The position numbers and the translations under genes are program-made. From contig CAITYM010000129.1 in NCBI GenBank assembly GCA_903896615.1, forward strand, positions 1 through 35,104: a stretch of DNA of 35,104 nt. The letters are read 5' to 3'. Source of the stretch: an uncultured Burkholderiales bacterium. GTDB lineage: Bacteria; Pseudomonadota; Gammaproteobacteria; Burkholderiales; Burkholderiaceae_C. Below are positions 15,650-21,886 of the stretch, one piece after another; position 1 is the first letter of the stretch, and every line of letters starts with the position of its first letter. The notes below the pieces were generated by a model. It was not told where the DNA came from, made no database searches, and saw nothing but the letters and a program-made list of their open reading frames with translations.

Positions 15650-15858
15650 AACTGAAAGAGAAAATTGCTTTTGAACACATGTTCCCTCATGTGCAAAACG
15701 ATAACGATATTATCCAAGCATATAGTCACATTCTAGCATTTGTAACTGGCTGGGAGGCTTGCAGAAAAGCACTTTTAGAAACAGTAGATCCCATAAACAA
15801 GGATGTTATTGTTATGCTAATCGACAAGTTGAAAACCTTTGGTGATGAGGAAGTATGA
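15646..15858 (+). CDS. Tandem small paralogue 2
   Basis: 70 residues: MKLKEKIAFEH ... VTGWEACRKALLETVDP ... LKTFGDEEV. It is closest to copy 3 in both protein and DNA: the stretch after each start is almost identical, with AAAATTGCTTTT shared. It starts in an ATGA overlap with copy 1. Confidence 0.65.
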   Translation: MKLKEKIAFEHMFPHVQNDNDIIQAYSHILAFVTGWEACRKALLETVDPINKDVIVMLIDKLKTFGDEEV

Positions 15859-16052
15859 AGCTTAAGGAGAAAATTGCTTTTCGACATGGACCTCCGCCTT
15901 ATGTCAGTAGCGATATTATTCAAGCATTTTTGGATGGCTGGGACGCGTGCAGGAAAACTCTATTAAAAACAGTAGAACCATTGAGCGGCACTGCTATTGT
16001 TATGCCAATAGATCAATTGAAAACTTTTGGCGATGAAGATATTCCGGATTAG
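15855..16052 (+). CDS. Tandem small paralogue 3, stop inside tRNA-Asn
   Basis: 65 residues: MKLKEKIAFRHG ... FLDGWDACRKTLLKTVEP ... LKTFGDEDIPD. It starts in an ATGA overlap with copy 2. Its last three codons and stop (16043-16052) lie within the acceptor arm of tRNA-Asn, so one RNA sequence serves both. The gene may have been extended by, or trimmed to, the tRNA. Confidence 0.65.
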   Translation: MKLKEKIAFRHGPPPYVSSDIIQAFLDGWDACRKTLLKTVEPLSGTAIVMPIDQLKTFGDEDIPD

Positions 16053-16117
16053 ATCAGGGGTAGATCGGCCGGCTGTTAACCGGTAGGTCCTTGGTTCGAA
16101 TCCAAGATCCGGAGCCA
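16043..16117 (+). tRNA. tRNA-Asn (GUU)
   Basis: A complete cloverleaf, with CCA encoded. The acceptor arm is TCCGGAT with ATCCGGA, and the D-stem is GATC/GATC. The anticodon stem GCCGG/CCGGT encloses loop CTGTTAA, giving anticodon GTT. The variable loop is 5 nt, and the T-arm is CTTGG/CCAAG with TTCGAAT. The discriminator is G, as in bacterial tRNA-Asn. It decodes AAC and AAU, and lies ~600 bases upstream of the capsid gene and its AAT-flanked gap. Being complete with CCA and without an integrase nearby, it is more likely a functional tRNA than an attachment-site remnant. Confidence 0.93.
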
Positions 16118-16203
16118 TTTTTTCGATAAGGGGGGGGGTGCACCGTCATGGGTGCATTAAACGATGCAGGCGAAACGAAAAGTGGTGGCGCCCTCTATGT
16201 TTT
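16118..16203. other. Spacer with G9 tract and hairpin
   Basis: Between the tRNA and the end of the leftward HTH gene lie a run of nine G (16130-16138) and a perfect 6-bp hairpin (TGCACC 16139-16144 with GGTGCA 16151-16156, loop GTCATG). It is not a standard terminator on either strand. A 47-codon open frame (16148-16291) runs antisense to the HTH gene and has no support. Confidence 0.4.
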
Positions 16204-16410
16204 TCAAACCGTCAATTTGACCCTAAAAGATTGCATCCAAGTTCGTAATTCTTTCCTAGAAAAACGCACCATTCGTCTCGACATTCTATAATGTGGGATT
16301 TTTTTTAAATGTACCCATGAGTACAACGTCATTCTATTGATACCAGTTTCCTCCATCGCGCCTTCATATCCAGTTAAGTTATTTTGTTCTGTTTTTCCCG
16401 TGTTTTTCAT
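16204..16410 (-). CDS. MerR/excisionase-like helix-turn-helix protein
   Basis: 68 residues on the minus strand, from the ATG at 16410. A longer frame reaches 16527 but would begin upstream of the predicted promoter. Residues ~15-60 (EETGINRMTLYSWVHLKK, then RRMVRFSRKELRTWMQ) form the winged-HTH pattern of excisionases and MerR-type N-terminal domains: a recognition helix, then a wing with RF-x-R-x-ELRTWM. It lies alone and antisense between the tRNA and the capsid gene, with its own promoter and operator-like repeat. Without an integrase, a regulator of late genes is as plausible as an excisionase. Confidence 0.68.
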   Translation of the reverse strand: MKNTGKTEQNNLTGYEGAMEETGINRMTLYSWVHLKKIPHYRMSRRMVRFSRKELRTWMQSFRVKLTV

Positions 16411-16446
16411 AATGAAGCACATAAACCACAAGTTTGATTTTTCGCA

Positions 16447-16527
16447 TAGTACGGTTCTGACACTGAAAAACCGTACTAGTAATAAACTAATTATGTCATG
16501 TATACAAATGTTCACATTCCTTAACAA
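16447..16527 (-). promoter_or_regulatory. Promoter and operator-like inverted repeat of the HTH gene
   Basis: On the minus strand, TTGTTA (16527-16522) and TATACA (16504-16499) are separated by exactly 17 bases, a plausible sigma-70 promoter. Just downstream is an inverted repeat with 10-bp perfect arms, TAGTACGGTT (16447-16456) and AACCGTACTA (16469-16478). It lies between promoter and start codon, as for an autoregulated repressor, or as a 5'UTR hairpin. Confidence 0.6.
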
Positions 16528-16633
16528 TGACGCTATGCTGTTCCAGTAGTCTCATTTTAGACAAAATGCCCATTCAGACAATCCTCGGGCGCAGACTAAA
16601 TTAATCAATTTTATTTTATTCCGAGGTGTATTT
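16528..16633 (+). promoter_or_regulatory. Capsid gene leader
   Basis: AT-rich leader of the major capsid gene with the ribosome site GAGGTG (16623-16628), five bases before the ATG at 16634. A Pu-Py imperfect repeat (TCATTTTAGACAAAATG) is present. No convincing -10/-35 pair is seen on the plus strand, so a phage-specific or activated late promoter, or readthrough, is likely. Confidence 0.4.
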
Positions 16634-18513
16634 ATGCCCGCTCCAATTACCCAGTCCGCAGTGGCTGGTATTCTTAAAGAATTATATGACGATCAGAAAG
16701 TTCAGTGGCTCACTTATAAAGATACGAATAATTAAATGCATTGTCTTTCCCCTAGGTAACTAGGGTGTCTTCCTTTTCAAGCATTTATTGAATGCATTGC
16801 TTGCGATGATCAAAAAGGAAGAGAAGTTCCCTGGTATTTGAAATATTTTCCGGTCTGAGGCCGGTGCTTCTAAGTAATTAGAGGATAATTTGCCAGGGTA
16901 AAATCGGAGAAAATCGGGGAAGGCTGAGATGCTAATCCCGAGGGAAGTTAGGGTTAACAACCGAAACCCCGTAACGCGTAGTGGATGAAACTAACAATAT
17001 GTGTTAGAATATAAGCCGCCAAGAGTCTCCGACTCCTAGTGAATAGGATGAAAAGGTACGCTGAACTTTTACAAAATATGAAAAAGACTTGTTCTAAAGG
17101 AATTCAGAAGTAAAAGAACTAAAGGATAAAAAGCCTTTAGGATAACAAAGAGATCGAAAGGTCTCATGCCCAGTCGTATATGGTTTAACACAAGGCGCGT
17201 CTGCAACATTCAGCAACGCATACAATAACCAATACTCTCCATCCGTGGCAGAGTTTTTGGTTACACGCGTAGCCGATTTCTCGATCGCATCCATCGATGG
17301 ACAGTTGCTTGCAGCTGCTCAGACCGATCCAGGTGCTTTCATCGACGGCGCTGAATTGATGATCGACGCCGCTTTTCAAACAGCGGTGAACAGACTTGCA
17401 TCCGCATTGTTCCGAAACGGTGCTGGTACAATCGGAATGATTAGCTCAGTAGCAAACGTAAGTGGAACCACTTACACTGTTACATTGTCTAATCCTGACG
17501 ATGCTGTTCAATTCGAAATCGGTCAGACACTTGTAGCCGTTCAATTTGTGGATGGTTCAGGTACTGCTCCTTCCGATACAGCAATCGTTAGCGCTGTAAA
17601 TAGAAATACCGGTGTACTTACTGTAACATCGGCAACTAACATTGCGTCTAACTGGCCTGCAACTTATTATCTTGCTGTACAGGGCGATTTGCCAAATTCC
17701 AGCAATAATAACTTTCAGCCTACAGGTTCCAGCGGAACTAACAGCTTGCTCAAGCTTGCTGGTCTAGCTGCTTGGTTACCATTGTCTGGTCCTCCATCTT
17801 CTGATTCATTCTTCGGCGTGAACAGAAACTTGGATGTTCAACGTTTGGCTGGCGTGACCTTCAACGGTTCGTCCCTAACACTTGAGGAAGCACTCCTCCA
17901 AGGAACAGGACGAATTGCATTGAACGGTGGCCGAGTAGATACGGGCGTGTGCTCCTATGCTACTTATACCGCTTTGATCACCTCACTCGGAGCTAAAATC
18001 CAGTACATCGATGAGCGAATTGGTGAGATTGGAGTCCGTGGCGTTCAAGTGAATGGAGCCAACACTGTTATGAGTGTCTTTCCAGACAGAAACTGTCCAG
18101 ACGGATTAATTTACTGTTTGGAAATGGATTCATGGGTACTCCGTTCTCAAAATCCTGCTCCGCACATCCTCAACGTTGCTTAGGGATGTATAAATTCTCT
18201 CTGATTGACTTGGAGGCCCGACAGGGTAACAGGGGGCAAGCGAAAGCAGCCTGAACGACTAAGTGAGAGAACCCGAAAGGGATGCGATAGTCTGAACACT
18301 AGATATAAATAAAACTAGTGAGCCGAAGCCCGAAGAGGTGAGTAGGCCACGGTGAAAACCGGGGTAACAGCAAGTAAGTACATGGATGAAATAGAAATAC
18401 TCCGAGTTCCTGGAGTAGACAGTGCTGAGTTACGTGTTGGAACGTACGGCAATGTTTATTGCACCCATCCAGGTCATAACGGAGTTATTCAGGTTCAGCT
18501 TCAGGAATTTTAA
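16634..18513 (+). CDS. Major capsid protein, split gene (gap plus two group I introns)
   Basis: Coding pieces: 16634-16732, 16794-16835, 17161-18170, 18375-18513, giving about 429 residues. Piece 1 (MPAPITQSAVAGILKELY ... WLTYKDTNN) is the usual N-terminus. Piece 2 encodes ALLAMIKKEEKFPG, matching the N-P-L-x-A-M-x-KK ... FxG segment of this capsid family. Piece 3 starts VSCPVVYGLTQGASATFSNA and holds the conserved FLVTRVADFSIASIDGQ and LASALFRNGAGTIG. Piece 4 ends ILRVPGVDSAELRVGTYGN with a Cys-x-x-x-PGHNG tail typical of the C-terminus. The 61-nt gap after piece 1 is not an obvious intron. The other two junctions follow group I rules. Without splicing, only truncated products could be made. 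Confidence 0.85.
16733..16793 (+). other. 61-nt structured coding gap, possible translational bypass element
   Basis: It starts with stop codon TAA directly after AAT (16730-16732) and ends with AAT (16791-16793), after which the capsid frame resumes at GCA. A perfect 7-bp stem (TAAATGC 16733-16739 with GCATTTA 16781-16787) closes the gap. Inside is a 6-bp hairpin with a GNRA loop (CCCTAG, GTAA, CTAGGG). The frame changes across it (61 nt). T4 gene 60 bypassing uses matched codons, a stop at take-off and a hairpin in a 50-nt gap. Alternatives are an unknown mini-intron or an inactivated gene. Confidence 0.5.
16836..17160 (+). ncRNA. Group I intron 1 in the capsid gene (IA-like)
   Basis: 325 nt. 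P1: exon CCCTGGT (16829-16835) pairs with guide GCCAGGG (16892-16898), with the required U-G at the 5' splice site. P3: TCGGAG (16904-16909) with CTCCGA (17027-17032). J3/4 is AAAA. P4: TCGGG (16914-16918) with CCCGA (16937-16941), resembling the T4 td core. P6: GGGTT/AACCC. P7: GCGTA (16976-16980) with TACGC (17057-17061), keeping the guanosine-site G-C pair. Extra hairpin P7.1-like: CTAACA/TGTTAG. P8: TCCTA/TAGGA. The 3' site after G17160 is the only in-frame G. No P10 is obvious, and no internal ORF is present. Confidence 0.8.
18171..18374 (+). ncRNA. Group I intron 2 in the capsid gene (compact)
   Basis: 204 nt, no ORF. P1: exon ACATCCT (18164-18170) pairs with guide GGGATGT (18183-18189), with U-G at the cut. 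P10: CTTA (18179-18182), directly 5' of the guide, pairs with 3' exon TAAG (18375-18378). P3: TTCTCTC (18195-18201) with GAGAGAA (18265-18271). P4: AGGC with GCCT. P7: GACTA (18257-18261) with TAGTC (18288-18292), the canonical sequence. P8: CCC-GAAA-GGG (18272-18281). P9-like: CACTAG/CTAGTG. The last base is G (18374). The exons join in frame to give ...PHIL-KYMDE. Confidence 0.92.
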
Positions 18514-18536
18514 TTAACTTAGGTTGAATTAATGGG

Positions 18537-18565
18537 GGGCAAGGCAGGAATGTCTTGCCCTTTTT
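18537..18565 (+). terminator. Rho-independent terminator after the capsid gene
   Basis: Stem GGGCAAG (18537-18543) with CTTGCCC (18554-18560), a 10-base loop, then TTTTT (18561-18565). It follows the capsid stop by 24 bases. It would separate the highly expressed capsid mRNA from the endonuclease gene. Confidence 0.88.
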
Positions 18566-18591
18566 AACATGTTTTAATATATGTGGTGCAT

Positions 18592-19098
18592 ATGAAAATA
18601 TGCCTCCAATGCAAATTAAATCTAGAGGAAAAAGAATTTAGTAAAGCCTCAAGGACTAAGGATGGATTGAGATGGACTTGCAAAAAATGTTGCAAGAACA
18701 AGATGGATCAATACAGATCCAATCCAGATGTTGTTAAGAGAGAACGTGCCAGAAATAACCAATATAATAAGAATAATCCTGACGTTATAAAAAGGGCTAA
18801 AAAAAAGTGGGAAAATAATAATCCCGAAGGATTTAAAAGGTATAATTTATTATGTAAATATGGCCTTACTTTAGAAAAATATAATGAAATATTGGCAAGC
18901 CAAAACGAATGCTGTGCAATTTGTAAAGAACATCAATCGAAACAAAAAAAATCTCTTTATGTAGATCATTGCCATGTAAGTGGAAAGATAAGGGGACTGC
19001 TTTGTTATCAATGTAATATTGTTTTAGGGCACTTTAGAGATTCACCTATAATCTTACAATTCTGTATGGATTATTTAAAACATCATGGCACAAAATAA
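18592..19098 (+). CDS. Endonuclease VII-type HNH nuclease (free-standing, possibly homing)
   Basis: 168 residues from the ATG at 18592; a GTG at 18583 gives three more residues. An N-terminal zinc-binding unit (CLQC ... CKKCC) precedes a Lys/Asn-rich linker. The catalytic endonuclease VII motif follows: CCAICK, then YVDHCHVSGKIRGLLCYQCN, then LGHFRDSP. It is clearly more AT-rich than the surrounding late genes, a sign of separate acquisition. It lies directly after an intron-containing capsid gene. Similar free-standing HNH genes act as homing enzymes for neighbouring introns. T4 endonuclease VII itself resolves branched DNA, so a resolvase role is the alternative. Confidence 0.85.
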   Translation: MKICLQCKLNLEEKEFSKASRTKDGLRWTCKKCCKNKMDQYRSNPDVVKRERARNNQYNKNNPDVIKRAKKKWENNNPEGFKRYNLLCKYGLTLEKYNEILASQNECCAICKEHQSKQKKSLYVDHCHVSGKIRGLLCYQCNIVLGHFRDSPIILQFCMDYLKHHGTK

Positions 19099-19244
19099 TT
19101 CTAGTATGATTATTCTAATGCCGTGTTACGGTATTAGAGCTAGAATTAATACAAGATAGGGGTGTTGGAGTGTATTGCTCCCACACTCTTAAAACAAAAG
19201 AGCAGGAACGGACGCCTGCCCTTAACTGAGAGGGAATTTCAGCC
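19095..19244 (+). promoter_or_regulatory. Structured intergenic leader
   Basis: AATTCTAG and CTAGAATT enclose a strong hairpin, CTAATGCCGT-GTT-ACGGTATTAG (10 bp, one G-U), around 19115-19137. Downstream lie three more small hairpins: GAGTGT/ACACTC, GCAGG/CCTGC, and CTGA/TCAG, the last containing the GAGGGA ribosome site of the gene at 19245. No T-run follows the first hairpin, so it is not a plain terminator. It may stabilise or regulate the downstream mRNA. Confidence 0.45.
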
Positions 19245-20129
19245 ATGGCAAATAGATGGTTTACGCAGTTTTTCGGGACCTTGCATAAAAAACCCGTCAT
19301 GTTGGATTGTAATTTTGTGGTCGATAATGCAAATGGGAATGGCTACGGCGTTCTTAATTTAAAAGGCGCTGGTGTCTATCGCGTTTTCATGCATACGACC
19401 GCTGCATTTACTGGAACCACTACTAATACATCGGCAACTGTAACCGGAATTGCTTCAGGGACAGCAACTCTGTTTCCTGGAATGCCTTTGTCAGGTACTG
19501 GCGTACCAGCTGGAACTTTGATCTCTTCGATCGCAAGCTCAAGTTCAATCGTGATGACTAATGCTGCTACAGCATCAGGGACCGTTTCGATTAACTATGC
19601 AGCTGTAGGAAGCCCAACTCCTACCGGACCTGCTGCAAATTACATTTACATCCAATTCCAAGACAATTTTAATGCTTATTATTTTGGAACTTCAGGCTTT
19701 GCATCTCCAGTCTCTGGAACACCGATTAGCATTAGCGGATCTAGTGTCATGACGATCGGTAATCCATATATTATCGTTTCAGTCGGTACCAGCACTCAAG
19801 CAAATTGGGCTGCAGTGGGTCTTCCAGCTGGACAGATTCCTACTGTGGGTCAATCTTTCATCGCCACTGCAACAGGTGGTGGAACAGGTACAGGGATTGT
19901 GGAGGCACCGAGCGTTTCAGGATTAACCTCCATTGAATTAGTGGGTGACCCAAACCAAAGCTTTGGAGCGAACTTTAACGGAGCATCCTTCCTAGGTGGT
20001 GGTTGGTCAGGCTCTTATATGGTTCTCCAGTGCTTAAACGGATCGACCCCAGCCGCTCCAGCCAATGGAACTGTCATTGCGTTGTCCTTTTTCATGGGTA
20101 ACTCTTATATCCAAGTCCAAGGAGATTAA
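19245..20129 (+). CDS. Head decoration-type or virion-surface protein
   Basis: 294 residues. Around residues 45-120 is a Ser/Thr/Gly-rich beta module (TGIASGTATLFPGMPLSGTG ... GTLISSIASSSSIVMTNAA) of the kind repeated in many phage virion proteins. A second module (GNPYIIVSVGTSTQANWAAVG) and a C-terminal strand region ending NSYIQVQGD follow. Placed between capsid and adaptor genes, it is likely a capsid-surface or head-fibre component. No catalytic motif. The precise role is unknown. Confidence 0.6.
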   Translation: MANRWFTQFFGTLHKKPVMLDCNFVVDNANGNGYGVLNLKGAGVYRVFMHTTAAFTGTTTNTSATVTGIASGTATLFPGMPLSGTGVPAGTLISSIASSSSIVMTNAATASGTVSINYAAVGSPTPTGPAANYIYIQFQDNFNAYYFGTSGFASPVSGTPISISGSSVMTIGNPYIIVSVGTSTQANWAAVGLPAGQIPTVGQSFIATATGGGTGTGIVEAPSVSGLTSIELVGDPNQSFGANFNGASFLGGGWSGSYMVLQCLNGSTPAAPANGTVIALSFFMGNSYIQVQGD

Positions 20130-20131
20130 TC

Positions 20132-20416
20132 ATGTTTTTTGATGACGACCACAAAAGGGCGGTAACGACTATTTTAGGTAAACGTAACGGCAAAGGGGAA
20201 CGCACGATGATGCCTACTCCTATGAAAGCCGAAACCGAAAAGGGCGAAGATGGAGAAATGAGTGGGCTACATGCAGCTGCTCAGGACATTATCGCCGCCC
20301 ACCATGAAAAGTCTCCTCACAAGCTTGCGGAGGCTTTAGGCAATTTCCTCAACATTCACATGAGTGAAGGAAATAGCTTTGATGGTGGGGATAATGTGGA
20401 CGAAATGAATAAATAG
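20132..20416 (+). CDS. Small acidic hypothetical protein
   Basis: 94 residues with AAGGAG eight bases upstream. The N-terminus is charged (MFFDDDHKRAVTTILGKR). The central helix contains the conserved-looking LHAAAQDIIAAHHEKSPHKLAEALGNF, split by His and Lys. The C-terminus is acidic. It precedes a terminator and the adaptor gene. Likely a minor head-assembly protein, by position only. Confidence 0.6.
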   Translation: MFFDDDHKRAVTTILGKRNGKGERTMMPTPMKAETEKGEDGEMSGLHAAAQDIIAAHHEKSPHKLAEALGNFLNIHMSEGNSFDGGDNVDEMNK

Positions 20417-20428
20417 ATTACAATATCC

Positions 20429-20497
20429 GAGAGAGGCTAACCCACACAAATCTTTCCGGGGTTTAGTCACGGATGACGGGGCCTCTCTCATTTTTTT
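20429..20497 (+). terminator. Branched terminator hairpin
   Basis: An outer 9-bp stem, GAGAGAGGC (20429-20437) with GCCTCTCTC (20481-20489), is followed by A and seven T (20491-20497). The long loop can form two inner hairpins, CTAACCC with GGGTTTAG and GTCA-CGGA-TGAC, giving a three-way junction. The T-run sits 12 bases before the next start codon and adjoins its AAGGAAG site. Confidence 0.72.
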
Positions 20498-20508
20498 AAG
20501 GAAGAATT

Positions 20509-21534
20509 ATGCCTATTCCTGCGGTGGGAAACGTAGTAACGCCGACGAACTTCCTTGCAGTTTCAGCGCAAGGCCAGGTTGCTTTGAGTTGGAACCAATC
20601 CCCGTTAGTTACTAGCTATTATGTGAATCGATCGACGGATAACGTGACTTTTACAAATTTAGCAAATGTCACTACTCTCTCGTATAGTGACTTTACAGCA
20701 AGCGTTGGTACCCTCTATTATTATCAGGTTCAAGCTTCGAACGGGACCAACACTTCTCTACCTACGGCGTCCCTAGTCGGACAGGCTCTTAATCCCGGTC
20801 AGACTACCGTAGGTAATCTTAGACTCGAAAGTCAACAGAGAACAGACCGAGTGAATTCCGATAATATTACTGCGCAGGAATGGAACTCGATGATCTCTCA
20901 AAGTTACAAAGAACTTTATGACATCATGATTCAAAAATTCGGGGATGATTATTTTATTGCCCCCCCGGTGACTTATACGACTACTGGACAAATTGACCCT
21001 GTTTACCAAGCACAAGTATTTCCTTTGCCAGCAGACTTTTACAAGCTCATGAGATGTGAGGTAGCTTTAAATCCTTCCGATCCGAATAGTTGGATTACTT
21101 TACGTGAGTTTCAAGCGATTCAGGCAAATCTTTGGAATTACCCGAACCAGTATACTATGTACGGTATTACAAATTTGAGATACCGCCTTTGGGGTAAAAA
21201 TTTACAAATTGTACCCATAGCAGGTTCAGGTCAGACGATTCGGATTTGGTATTCGCCACGCCCTAATCAGTTGATTAACGATACGGATACCTTAGACGCG
21301 ATTTCTGGTTGGGAGGAATATATCGTGGCCGATGTTTGCGCTAAAGCGTTGGCTAAGACTGAAGAGGACACCTCGGTATTCATGGCTCAAAAAATGGCCT
21401 TGTTGAAACGAATTGAGGAAGCCGCCGAGAATAGAAACGTGGGAGAACCTGAAACAGTTTCCGACAGTAGAACCAGGAATTTTTCGTGGGGAGATAGTTT
21501 CGGAAGCGGTTTTGGAGGCGGGGGATGGGGTTGA
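20509..21534 (+). CDS. Head-tail adaptor (P22 gp4-like) with N-terminal FN3 domain
   Basis: 341 residues with AAGGAAG upstream. Residues ~10-95 form a fibronectin type III-like domain (ALSWNQSPLVTSYYVNRSTD ... LYYYQVQASNG). Residues ~105-330 resemble phage adaptor/gp4 proteins: helix SQQRTDRVNSDNITAQEWN, YKELYDIMIQKFGDDY, LPADFYKLMRCEV, RIWYSPRP, and the helical EEYIVADVCAKALAKTEED. The C-terminus is Gly-rich. Adaptor proteins close the portal after packaging. The FN3 fusion on the adaptor is less common; such domains are thought to bind cell surfaces or sugars. Confidence 0.75.
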   Translation: MPIPAVGNVVTPTNFLAVSAQGQVALSWNQSPLVTSYYVNRSTDNVTFTNLANVTTLSYSDFTASVGTLYYYQVQASNGTNTSLPTASLVGQALNPGQTTVGNLRLESQQRTDRVNSDNITAQEWNSMISQSYKELYDIMIQKFGDDYFIAPPVTYTTTGQIDPVYQAQVFPLPADFYKLMRCEVALNPSDPNSWITLREFQAIQANLWNYPNQYTMYGITNLRYRLWGKNLQIVPIAGSGQTIRIWYSPRPNQLINDTDTLDAISGWEEYIVADVCAKALAKTEEDTSVFMAQKMALLKRIEEAAENRNVGEPETVSDSRTRNFSWGDSFGSGFGGGGWG

Positions 21535-21580
21535 AAGTGATTTGGATATCCGAAGCAGCGCATAGCGTCATGAGGTGTTC

Positions 21581-21886
21581 TTGAACCTACCAATTTTCCT
21601 GTCATCACTAAAAGATTTGATGTTGATGCAGACCAAGTGGGCCGCAATTATTAACCCGTTTCTTTCCAATCCATCTCTTCAAAGCAATATTTTGACCGGG
21701 GTAATTTTGGGGAGTGGGACGACAGTGGTCAACCATCTATTAGGGCAGAAGCTCACTGGCTGGAGAATCATAGGGATTAACGGCGCTGCTACGATCTATG
21801 ACAAACAAGCTTCAAATCAAACGCCACAATTGACTCTCGTGCTTGTCAGTAGCGCTGCGGTTACAGTCAACCTGGAGGTTTTTTAA
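21581..21886 (+). CDS. Small conserved tail-associated protein
   Basis: 101 residues from the TTG at 21581 (AGGTG just upstream); a GTG at 21575 is the alternative start. It is recognisable as a family common beside phage fibre genes: NPFLSNPSLQSNILTGVIL, GTTVVNHLLGQKLTGWRII, ATIYDKQASNQTPQLTL, ending AVTVNLEVF. It is probably a beta-sandwich virion protein. Function unproven. Its stop overlaps the next start. Confidence 0.65.
   Translation: MNLPIFLSSLKDLMLMQTKWAAIINPFLSNPSLQSNILTGVILGSGTTVVNHLLGQKLTGWRIIGINGAATIYDKQASNQTPQLTLVLVSSAAVTVNLEVF

Noticed and set aside
16043-16117. Phage attachment site at the tRNA
   Set aside because: The tRNA is complete with CCA and no integrase gene is visible anywhere in the circle.
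16148-16291. 47-codon plus-strand frame after the G9 tract
   Set aside because: Antisense to the better supported HTH gene, no ribosome site, no recognisable sequence.
16411-16527. Upstream extension of the HTH gene to an ATG at 16527
   Set aside because: It would cover the predicted -10/-35 and the operator-like repeat, and the added residues do not resemble a protein domain.
16836-17160. Group II intron
   Set aside because: No GTGYG start, no domain V or AY end; instead P1, P3, P4 and P7 of a group I intron can be drawn.
17245-18183. A stand-alone 312-residue capsid-like protein starting with GTG at 17245
   Set aside because: The frame upstream (from 17161) encodes conserved capsid sequence, and both ends are explained by group I splice sites.
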